Source of the DNA: an uncultured Rhizobiaceae group bacterium
Lineage (GTDB): Bacteria; Pseudomonadota; Alphaproteobacteria; Rhizobiales; Rhizobiaceae
Assembly: GCA_937944075.1 (NCBI GenBank)
Contig: CALDZZ010000084.1
Location: forward strand, 1-5,155
Length of the DNA stretch: 5,155 nt
Direction: 5' to 3'
The translations under genes and the position numbers were made by a program. The notes under the pieces were generated by a model. That model saw only the letters and a program-made list of their open reading frames with translations. It made no database searches and was not told the DNA's origin. Numbering within the stretch: position 1 is the first letter of the stretch; each line of letters begins with the position of its first letter. Shown here piece after piece: positions 1 through 5,155 of this stretch.

Positions 1-459
1 CTTTTAAAAGAGTTTTTCTCAGCACTTGGTTTGGCTCTTCGTTACATGTGGAAGCCTAAGCCAACCATCAACTATCCGTTTGAAAAAGGCCCTGTATCAG
101 CTCGTTTTCGTGGCGAACACGCGCTTCGTCGTTACCCCAATGGGGAAGAACGCTGTATTGCCTGTAAATTATGTGAAGCGATTTGCCCCGCACAAGCGAT
201 CACAATCGAAGCTGGTCCGCGTGGCAATGACGGCACACGCCGCACCGTGCGTTATGACATCGACATGGTGAAATGTATCTACTGCGGTTTCTGTCAGGAA
301 GCTTGCCCGGTAGATGCCATCGTCGAAGGCCCAAACTTTGAATTCGCCACTGAAACACGCGAAGAACTTTACTATGACAAAGACAAATTGCTGGATAACG
401 GCGATCGCTGGGAACGTGAAATTGCCCGAAATCTGCACATTGATGCGCCATACAGGTAG
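1..459 (+). CDS. nuoI: NADH-quinone oxidoreductase subunit I (NuoI, TYKY-type), 5'-truncated by the window edge
   Basis: Peripheral-arm ferredoxin-like subunit of complex I. In the family it carries clusters N6a and N6b, which relay electrons from NuoG to N2 in NuoB and then to quinone. The frame is open from base 1, so the true start lies upstream. The 152 visible residues compare with about 160 for the family, so roughly 10 N-terminal residues are missing. A TTG at 31 is an internal Leu codon, because upstream residues in the same frame (LLKEFFSALG) continue the expected amphipathic N-terminal helix. Two complete C-x2-C-x2-C-x3-C-P motifs are visible: CIACKLCEAICP (Cys 52, 55, 58, 62 of the fragment) and CIYCGFCQEACP (Cys 92, 95, 98, 102). 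The C-terminal part, with FEFATETREELYYDK and ending DAPYR, matches the alphaproteobacterial/mitochondrial form. It stops at TAG 457-459, 9 nt before nuoJ. Identity is essentially certain. Confidence 0.97.
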   Translation, partial: LLKEFFSALGLALRYMWKPKPTINYPFEKGPVSARFRGEHALRRYPNGEERCIACKLCEAICPAQAITIEAGPRGNDGTRRTVRYDIDMVKCIYCGFCQEACPVDAIVEGPNFEFATETREELYYDKDKLLDNGDRWEREIARNLHIDAPYR

Positions 460-461
460 GA
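458..461 (+). promoter_or_regulatory. Ribosome binding site of nuoJ
   Basis: AGGA, followed by AA, lies 7 nt before the ATG at 469 and overlaps the nuoI stop codon. Placement at the end of nuoI suggests that ribosomes finishing nuoI can reinitiate at nuoJ. The call is by motif and spacing only. Confidence 0.6.
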
Positions 462-468
462 AACAGCC

Positions 469-1083
469 ATGACCGCATCAATTCTTTTCTTTTATATGTT
501 CTCTGGCATCATGCTGGCATCAGCCTTTATGGTGATCTCATCACGCAACCCTGTACATTCAGTCCTGTTTCTGATCCTTGCATTCGTAAATGCTTCCGGT
601 CTTTTCATTATGACAGGTGCAGAGTTTTTGGGGCTTTTGCTCATCGTGGTGTATGTCGGTGCCGTTGCGGTGCTTTTCCTTTTCGTTGTCATGATGCTCG
701 ATGTGGATTTTGTTGAACTGAAAGATGGTTTTTTGCAATATTTGCCAATTGGTGCCCTGATCGGCATCATATTTCTGGTTGAACTGCTTCTCGTCGTTGG
801 CTCATGGGTCGCTGCGCCTGTTACAGAGGGAACGTCCCAACAACCTATTCCGGATGTTAATGAAGTTCGTAACATCGAAGCACTTGGAAATATTCTCTAT
901 ACAGATCACATCTTCTATTTTCAGATTGCCGGCATGATCCTGCTGGTTGCCATGGTTGGTGCAATTGTTTTGACATTGCGTCACAAGCCAAGTGTGCGTC
1001 GTCAGGACATTGCCACACAAGTCGGCCGTGATCCGAAAACAGCCATTCGCAATGTAAACGTTGAAAGCGGAAAGGGCCTATAA
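469..1083 (+). CDS. nuoJ: NADH-quinone oxidoreductase subunit J (NuoJ, ND6 homologue)
   Basis: Integral membrane subunit of complex I, homologous to mitochondrial ND6. It sits in the membrane arm between the quinone-site module and the antiporter-like subunits. The protein has 204 residues with five predicted hydrophobic segments, at about residues 3-23, 29-48, 53-77, 92-113 and 149-170. The hallmark third helix is EFLGLLLIVVYVGAVAVLF (from Glu52, with Tyr62 in YVGAV), followed by FVVMML. In known structures this helix contains the pi-bulge linked to quinone-coupled conformational change. A polar loop (about 115-147) separates helices 4 and 5. A charged tail of about 34 residues (RHKPSVRRQD onward) follows the last helix and resembles alphaproteobacterial NuoJ tails. 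The ATG at 469 has an AGGA Shine-Dalgarno at good spacing and sits 9 nt after nuoI. The stop TAA is 1 nt before the nuoK ATG, which suggests translational coupling. Confidence 0.96.
   Translation: MTASILFFYMFSGIMLASAFMVISSRNPVHSVLFLILAFVNASGLFIMTGAEFLGLLLIVVYVGAVAVLFLFVVMMLDVDFVELKDGFLQYLPIGALIGIIFLVELLLVVGSWVAAPVTEGTSQQPIPDVNEVRNIEALGNILYTDHIFYFQIAGMILLVAMVGAIVLTLRHKPSVRRQDIATQVGRDPKTAIRNVNVESGKGL
1069..1075 (+). promoter_or_regulatory. Ribosome binding site of nuoK
   Basis: GGAAAGG within the last codons of nuoJ, 9 nt before the ATG at 1085. It supports that ATG as the nuoK start over the in-frame TTG at 1061, which lies upstream of this site and would add eight residues (starting MKAERAYK) not expected in NuoK. 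Confidence 0.6.
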
Positions 1084-1084
1084 G

Positions 1085-1393
1085 ATGGAAATTGGAATTT
1101 CACACTACCTTTCAGTCAGTGCAATCTTGTTCACCATTGGCATGCTGGGAATTTTTCTGAATCGAAAAAACATTCTCATCATCTTGATGTCGATAGAGCT
1201 GATTCTGCTTTCTGTGAATTTGAACTTCGTAGCATTTTCCCAGCACCTGGGTGATTTGATGGGGCAGGTATTTGCCCTTTTCGTTCTAACCGTTGCTGCT
1301 GCTGAAGCTGCCATCGGGCTAGCCATTCTTGTGGTATTCTTCCGCAACAAGGGATCGATTGCTGTTGAAGATGTTAGCGTAATGAAAGGCTGA
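1085..1393 (+). CDS. nuoK: NADH-quinone oxidoreductase subunit K (NuoK, ND4L homologue)
   Basis: Small membrane subunit of complex I, homologous to ND4L and related to the MrpC subunit of Mrp antiporters. With NuoJ it forms part of the fourth proton-translocation path. The protein has 102 residues, close to the 100 of E. coli, with three transmembrane helices at about 8-25, 29-50 and 59-86. The two buried carboxylates essential in the family are present: Glu38 in MSIEL and Glu74 in AAAEAAIG (E. coli Glu36 and Glu72). The NLNFVAF segment after helix 2 is also typical. I chose ATG 1085 because it gives the standard N-terminus MEIGISHYLS and the family length. It lies 1 nt after the nuoJ stop, and its own stop TGA (1391-1393) is 2 nt before nuoL. 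The sequence is intact with nothing unusual. Confidence 0.96.
   Translation: MEIGISHYLSVSAILFTIGMLGIFLNRKNILIILMSIELILLSVNLNFVAFSQHLGDLMGQVFALFVLTVAAAEAAIGLAILVVFFRNKGSIAVEDVSVMKG
1384..1389 (+). promoter_or_regulatory. Ribosome binding site of nuoL
   Basis: GAAAGG in the last codons of nuoK, 6 nt before the nuoL ATG at 1396. It is a moderate Shine-Dalgarno match, consistent with coupled translation from nuoK. Confidence 0.5.
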
Positions 1394-1395
1394 CC

Positions 1396-3390
1396 ATGTA
1401 CCAATTAATCGTCTTTCTGCCACTCGTTGGTTTTTTGATAGCCGGACTTTTTGCAAAGTCTATCGGGTCAAAGGGCTGTGAGTATATTACGACAGGGCTC
1501 ATGGTGATTGCAGCTGTTTTGTCTTGGGTGGCTTTCATTTCCCATGGCTATTCTGATGCGGTGCCATTCACAGTGCCCGTATTGCAATGGATAAGTTCCG
1601 GTGACCTGAATGTTAACTGGGCCTTGCGCATAGATACGCTCACAGTGGTCATGCTTGTGGTGGTGAATACAGTTTCAACACTCGTGCACATGTATTCTAT
1701 TGGCTACATGCATCATGATCCGCATCGTCCGCGTTTCTTTGCCTATCTTTCCCTGTTCACCTTCGCAATGTTGATGCTGGTGACTTCTGATAATCTACTG
1801 CAAATGTTCTTTGGATGGGAAGGTGTTGGCCTTGCGTCTTATCTTCTGATTGGTTTTTGGTTCAAGAAACCAACAGCCAATGCAGCTGCGATGAAAGCCT
1901 TCGTGGTCAACCGGGTAGGTGACTTCGGTTTTGCATTAGGCATTTTTGGTGTTTTCTACATGTTCAACACCATTGAGTTTTCAACGATCTTTGCAAATGT
2001 CGATACCGTGGCAAATGCAGAAGGTGTTGTCATGAGTTTCCTTGGTTATGAATTGGGCTCGGCAGATGCCATCACAGTGGTCTGCCTGTTGCTGTTCATG
2101 GGTGCCATGGGTAAGTCAGCTCAGTTCCTGCTTCACACCTGGTTGCCGGACGCCATGGAAGGCCCGACACCCGTATCAGCGCTCATTCACGCTGCCACGA
2201 TGGTAACCGCAGGGGTTTTCCTTGTCGCTCGCATGTCCCCCTTGTTTGAATATTCGCAAACTGCCTTGACCGTTGTAACGCTTGTCGGTGCAACGACTGC
2301 ATTTTTTGCTGCAACCATTGGACTGGTACAAAATGACATCAAGCGTGTCATTGCCTATTCAACGTGCTCGCAACTGGGCTATATGTTTGCTGCTCTTGGT
2401 GTCGGTGCGTATGGTGCCGCAGTGTTTCACCTGTTTACTCACGCATTCTTCAAGGCGCTTTTGTTCCTGGGAGCAGGTTCCGTTATTCACGCAGTTTCTG
2501 ATGAACAGGACATGCGTAAAATGGGTGGGCTGCGTAAGCACATCCCAAAGACTTACTGGATGATGATTATCGGAACTGTAGCCCTGACCGGACTTGGAAT
2601 ACCAGGAACCATCATCGGCACAGCTGGTTTCTTCTCAAAAGATGCAATCATTGAGAGTGTATTTGTAGGTAATAATGCTTTTGCAGGATATGCCTTCGTG
2701 ATGCTTGTTTTGGCGGCGCTCTTTACAAGCTTTTATTCTTGGCGATTGATATTCATGACATTCCACGGCAAGCCCAGGGCTTCAGTTGATGTCATGAGCC
2801 ATGTGCATGAATCTCCCAATGTGATGCTGATCCCGCTATACATCCTTGCAGTGGGGGCGCTTCTTGCTGGCGTTGTATTCCACGATGCATTTGTTGGTCA
2901 GCTAACAGGTGTAGACAATGAAGGCTGGTACAACGAGTTCTGGAGAACTTCCCTGTTTGCTGCCGAAGGCAACATGATCCTTGAAACTTTCCAGAAGGTT
3001 CCAAAGTGGGTCAAGTGGTCTCCAGCAATAGTCATGGCTTTGGGCTTGCTGCTAGCCTGGTGGATGTACATCAAGTCGCCCTACATCCCAAAGGAATTGG
3101 CGAAACAGCATTCCGGTCTTTACGCATTCTTGCTCAACAAGTGGTACTTCGATGAACTCTATGACTTCATCTTTGTTCGTCCGGCAAAATGGATCGGCTA
3201 TTTCCTTTGGAAAAAGGGGGACGGCTGGATGATTGACGGCTTTGGACCAAATGGCATATCCGCTCGTGTTCTTGATGTCACTGGCAAGGTTGTCAAATTG
3301 CAATCAGGTTATCTGTATCATTATGCCTTTGCCATGATGATTGGCATTGCGGCCTTGATTACCTGGTCCATGTTTGGAGGAGCGGGCTAA
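1396..3390 (+). CDS. nuoL: NADH-quinone oxidoreductase subunit L (NuoL, ND5 homologue, antiporter-like)
   Basis: Distal proton-pumping subunit of the complex I membrane arm, homologous to ND5 and Mrp antiporter subunits. The protein has 664 residues versus about 613 in E. coli. The N-terminal antiporter segment (about 65-125) includes RIDTLTVVML and HMYSIGYMHHD. The core antiporter domain (about 130-425) follows. Channel residues, aligned by eye to E. coli, are Glu142 in GWEGVG (Glu144), Asp176 in NRVGDFG (Asp178), Lys240 in GAMGKSAQ (Lys229), His265 in LIHAATMV (His254), His345 and His349 in HLFTHAFFK (His334, His338), Lys353, and Lys415 in GFFSKDAI (Lys399). HTWLPDAMEGPTPVSA (247-262) is the family signature. 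The C-terminal part holds further helices, the region expected to form the long lateral helix HL (about 520-640), and a last hydrophobic helix (about 642-660). ATG 1396 is 2 nt after nuoK; the TAA stop shares its last base with the nuoM ATG. Confidence 0.97.
   Translation: MYQLIVFLPLVGFLIAGLFAKSIGSKGCEYITTGLMVIAAVLSWVAFISHGYSDAVPFTVPVLQWISSGDLNVNWALRIDTLTVVMLVVVNTVSTLVHMYSIGYMHHDPHRPRFFAYLSLFTFAMLMLVTSDNLLQMFFGWEGVGLASYLLIGFWFKKPTANAAAMKAFVVNRVGDFGFALGIFGVFYMFNTIEFSTIFANVDTVANAEGVVMSFLGYELGSADAITVVCLLLFMGAMGKSAQFLLHTWLPDAMEGPTPVSALIHAATMVTAGVFLVARMSPLFEYSQTALTVVTLVGATTAFFAATIGLVQNDIKRVIAYSTCSQLGYMFAALGVGAYGAAVFHLFTHAFFKALLFLGAGSVIHAVSDEQDMRKMGGLRKHIPKTYWMMIIGTVALTGLGIPGTIIGTAGFFSKDAIIESVFVGNNAFAGYAFVMLVLAALFTSFYSWRLIFMTFHGKPRASVDVMSHVHESPNVMLIPLYILAVGALLAGVVFHDAFVGQLTGVDNEGWYNEFWRTSLFAAEGNMILETFQKVPKWVKWSPAIVMALGLLLAWWMYIKSPYIPKELAKQHSGLYAFLLNKWYFDELYDFIFVRPAKWIGYFLWKKGDGWMIDGFGPNGISARVLDVTGKVVKLQSGYLYHYAFAMMIGIAALITWSMFGGAG
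3376..3382 (+). promoter_or_regulatory. Strong ribosome binding site of nuoM
   Basis: GGAGGAG lies in the final codons of nuoL, 7 nt before the nuoM ATG at 3390. It is the best Shine-Dalgarno match among the gene starts in the window, and it precedes the TAATG stop/start junction. Confidence 0.75.
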
Positions 3391-4919
3391 TGTCTGACTG
3401 GCCAATTCTAACAATGATCACATTCATGCCGCTGGTTGGCGCGCTAATGATCATGCTTGTTCCAACTGACAATGCAGTTGCAGAACGCAACATCAAAAAT
3501 ATTGCACTGTTCACAACCGTCATTACCTTCATAGCTTCCCTCTATATCTGGGTGAACTTTGATGAAACAACAGCTGGCTTCCAGTTTGTTGAGCGATATG
3601 AATGGATCGGTTCCTTCATGTCGTATCACATGGGTGTTGACGGCATATCCATGCTGTTTGTGATCCTTTCAACTTTCCTGATGCCATTTTGTATTTTGGC
3701 AAGCTGGAAGAGTGTCACCAAGGACGTAAAATCCTACATGATTGCTTTCCTGGTTCTGGAAACATTCATGATTGGTGTTTTCTGCGCACTCGACATCATG
3801 CTGTTCTACATATTCTTTGAAGCTGGTCTGATCCCGATGTTCCTGATTATTGGTATCTGGGGCGGCGCGCGCCGTGTGTATGCGAGCTTCAAGTTCTTCC
3901 TTTATACGCTGCTTGGCTCTGTTTTGATGTTGTTGGCGATCATGGCGATCTACTGGCAGACACAAACAACAGATATTGTTCTGTTGCTTGACCCGACCCG
4001 TTCGGAATCGGTCATTCCAGCGTCCATGCAAACCTGGCTCTGGCTCGCATTCTTCGCTTCCTTTGCGGTGAAAATGCCAATGTGGCCAGTTCATACCTGG
4101 TTGCCGGATGCGCACGTTGAGGCACCAACTGCAGGATCTGTAGTCTTGGCGGCTATCTTGTTGAAAATGGGTGGTTATGGTTTCCTGCGTTTCTCAATTC
4201 CAATGTTCCCGGTAGCAAGTGAAGAACTTGCCATTCTGGTTTTTGTATTATCGGCCATAGCCATTGTTTATACCTCGCTCGTTGCGTTGATGCAGGAAGA
4301 TATCAAAAAACTGATTGCCTATTCTTCTGTCGCACACATGGGCTATGTGACAATGGGCATCTTCACCATGAATGCTAACGGCATCCAGGGTGGCCTTTAT
4401 CAAATGCTGTCTCATGGCCTTGTATCTGGCGCATTGTTCTTATGCGTGGGGGTTGTTTATGACAGAATGCATACGCGTGAAATTGCTGCTTATGGTGGTC
4501 TGGTCAACCGAATGCCAAAATATGCAGTTGTATTCCTGATCTTTACCATGGCCAATGTTGGCCTGCCTGGTACTTCGGGCTTTGTTGGCGAGTTCCTGGT
4601 TCTCCTCGGGATATTCCAGGTTAATACCTGGATAGCGCTGTTCGCGACAACGGGTGTTATTCTTTCAGCAGCCTACGGTCTTTGGCTCTATCGTCGTGTT
4701 GTTTTTGGCAGTCTCGACAAGGAGAGCCTCAAGGCAATGCTGGATCTGGATACTCGTGAAAAGGCAATCATTTACCCACTCGTTGTTTTGGTCATTTTTT
4801 ATGGCGTGTATCCAATGCCTGTGTTTGATGCAACAGAGACATCAGTGAACAACCTGATACTGAATTATGAAGCAGCCATTCAAGCTGCAAAAGAAACCGC
4901 TCAGGCTAGCCTGAATTAA
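3390..4919 (+). CDS. nuoM: NADH-quinone oxidoreductase subunit M (NuoM, ND4 homologue, antiporter-like)
   Basis: Second antiporter-like proton-pumping subunit of the membrane arm, homologous to ND4; in complex I it lies between NuoL and NuoN. The protein has 509 residues, the same size as E. coli NuoM. The N-terminal ND4 segment (about 1-130) includes HMGVDGISMLFVIL. The core antiporter domain spans about 135-430. Visible channel residues are Glu144 in FFEAGLIPM (same number in E. coli), Lys228 in AVKMPMWPVHTW (E. coli Lys234), Lys259 in LLKMGGYG (E. coli Lys265) and Glu401 in GFVGEF (E. coli Glu407). HTWLPDAHVEAPTAGS (235-250) is the ND4 signature and separates it from NuoL and NuoN. QEDIKKLIAYSSVAHMGY (302-319) is also typical. 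After the last hydrophobic segment (about 460-478) comes a short, Ala-rich polar tail of about 30 residues. The start ATG overlaps the nuoL TAA by one base behind GGAGGAG. The TAA stop (4917-4919) is 17 nt before nuoN. Confidence 0.97.
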   Translation: MSDWPILTMITFMPLVGALMIMLVPTDNAVAERNIKNIALFTTVITFIASLYIWVNFDETTAGFQFVERYEWIGSFMSYHMGVDGISMLFVILSTFLMPFCILASWKSVTKDVKSYMIAFLVLETFMIGVFCALDIMLFYIFFEAGLIPMFLIIGIWGGARRVYASFKFFLYTLLGSVLMLLAIMAIYWQTQTTDIVLLLDPTRSESVIPASMQTWLWLAFFASFAVKMPMWPVHTWLPDAHVEAPTAGSVVLAAILLKMGGYGFLRFSIPMFPVASEELAILVFVLSAIAIVYTSLVALMQEDIKKLIAYSSVAHMGYVTMGIFTMNANGIQGGLYQMLSHGLVSGALFLCVGVVYDRMHTREIAAYGGLVNRMPKYAVVFLIFTMANVGLPGTSGFVGEFLVLLGIFQVNTWIALFATTGVILSAAYGLWLYRRVVFGSLDKESLKAMLDLDTREKAIIYPLVVLVIFYGVYPMPVFDATETSVNNLILNYEAAIQAAKETAQASLN

Positions 4920-4925
4920 AAAAGC

Positions 4926-4931
4926 AGAGAA
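4926..4931 (+). promoter_or_regulatory. Weak ribosome binding site of nuoN
   Basis: AGAGAA, 5 nt before the ATG at 4937, in the 17-nt nuoM-nuoN gap. It is the only purine-rich candidate in the gap and a poorer match to the anti-Shine-Dalgarno than those of nuoJ and nuoM. Confidence 0.4.
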
Positions 4932-4936
4932 TTCCA

Positions 4937-5155
4937 ATGCAAGAAACATTGCTGGCATTTATAGAAGCACAAAACATAGGCCTTTTGGGTGCAGAGCTAT
5001 GGCTTGCACTGGGTATTCTTGTCTTGTTGATGGTTGGTGTGTTTTCCGGTGAAAAGTCACTGTCGCAAATTACCGGCTTGTCTCTTGCTGTGATCGTTGC
5101 TGCCTTTATCGTGTTGTTCCTTGCTGATGGGCGCGGAACTGCGATGAACGGTTCT
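4937..5155 (+). CDS. nuoN: NADH-quinone oxidoreductase subunit N (NuoN, ND2 homologue), 3'-truncated by the window edge
   Basis: Third antiporter-like subunit of the complex I membrane arm, homologous to ND2 and expected next to NuoK and NuoM. Only the first 73 residues are present, out of roughly 480 for the bacterial family. The frame is open to the last base with no stop. Two hydrophobic segments are visible, at about residues 16-36 (GAELWLALGILVLLMVGVF) and 44-63, separated by a short polar loop, SGEKSLSQ. The pattern of an acidic residue before the first helix (Glu20) and an F-x-GEKS loop after it resembles alphaproteobacterial NuoN starts. The conserved antiporter core and its lysine and glutamate channel residues lie beyond the window, so the assignment leans on position directly after nuoM plus this N-terminal similarity. 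ATG 4937 is the only plausible start, with weak AGAGAA upstream. Confidence 0.92.
   Translation, partial: MQETLLAFIEAQNIGLLGAELWLALGILVLLMVGVFSGEKSLSQITGLSLAVIVAAFIVLFLADGRGTAMNGS

Larger units (their letters stand above)
1..5155 (+). other. Distal nuo operon segment (nuoI-J-K-L-M-N), complex I membrane arm
   Basis: Six co-directional genes are separated by 9, 1, 2, -1 and 17 nt. This spacing leaves no room for an internal terminator, and I saw no promoter, so a single transcript entering from upstream and continuing past the window is inferred. Gene order matches the conserved bacterial nuo order. Upstream nuoA-H and the rest of nuoN are expected outside the window but are not seen here. 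Confidence 0.9.

Noticed and set aside
26..271. 81-residue + strand open frame in a second frame at the window start
   Set aside because: It overlaps nuoI, whose frame carries two complete 4Fe-4S motifs. The alternative product resembles nothing known to me.
492..875. 127-residue open frame on the - strand, antisense to nuoJ
   Set aside because: Fully covered by nuoJ. The product is a low-complexity Ser/Thr/Arg/Lys-rich composition typical of antisense to membrane-protein genes, with no family motif seen.
1061..1084. Alternative TTG start that would extend NuoK by eight residues into nuoJ
   Set aside because: ATG 1085 gives the standard NuoK N-terminus and length and has GGAAAGG at 9 nt. 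That Shine-Dalgarno would lie inside the extended version.
2282..2563. 93-residue + strand open frame inside nuoL
   Set aside because: It is out of frame within the most conserved antiporter core of NuoL, which is intact across this region. It has no recognisable motif.
3669..4115. 148-residue open frame on the - strand, antisense to nuoM
   Set aside because: It lies wholly inside nuoM, whose sense frame carries unambiguous ND4 signatures. The antisense product is polar, rich in His, Gln, Asn and Glu, and shows no recognisable domain. This is what the complement of hydrophobic codons produces.
4917..4936. Possible terminator after nuoM, suggested by the A-rich run
   Set aside because: There is no GC-rich inverted repeat and no downstream T-tract on the + strand, and nuoN follows immediately in the same operon.

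Overview
The window is the distal part of a proton-translocating NADH:quinone oxidoreductase (respiratory complex I) operon. All genes are on the + strand in the canonical order nuoI (5' end missing), nuoJ, nuoK, nuoL, nuoM, nuoN (3' end missing). Assignments rest on diagnostic motifs read in the translations. These are the two 4Fe-4S cysteine motifs of NuoI, the two membrane glutamates of NuoK, and the GWEGVG / HTWLPDA / FFSKD signatures and proton-channel charged residues of the antiporter-like subunits NuoL and NuoM.

The organism is most probably an alphaproteobacterium. The NuoI sequence (RYPNGEERCIACKLCEAICP, and the TREELYYDK region) is of the alphaproteobacterial/mitochondrial TYKY type. 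NuoJ has the long polar C-terminal tail with an RRQD element that I associate with alphaproteobacteria, and NuoL carries a GIPGTIIGTAGFFSKD stretch slightly longer than in E. coli. Base composition looks to be in the mid-to-upper 40s % GC on a small hand sample. That is modest for the class and would suit some marine lineages, but I cannot name a genus.

Layout: nuoI ends at 459, followed by a 9-nt gap. nuoJ is 469-1083, and nuoK begins one base later (1085-1393). nuoL follows after 2 nt (1396-3390). nuoM overlaps the nuoL stop by one base in a TAATG junction (3390-4919). After 17 nt, nuoN starts at 4937 and runs off the window. No gap exceeds 17 nt, so there is no room for an internal terminator or other intergenic element. 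No RNA gene, mobile element, repeat array or CRISPR was seen.

Together the genes build the ferredoxin-like subunit that passes electrons toward N2 and quinone (NuoI) and most of the membrane arm (J, K, L, M, N). In that arm, charged residues in broken helices carry out proton pumping coupled to NADH oxidation. All key residues that I could locate are present and every complete reading frame is intact. I see an ordinary, well-conserved housekeeping locus and no sign of a previously undescribed system; the findings are therefore few and scored low.
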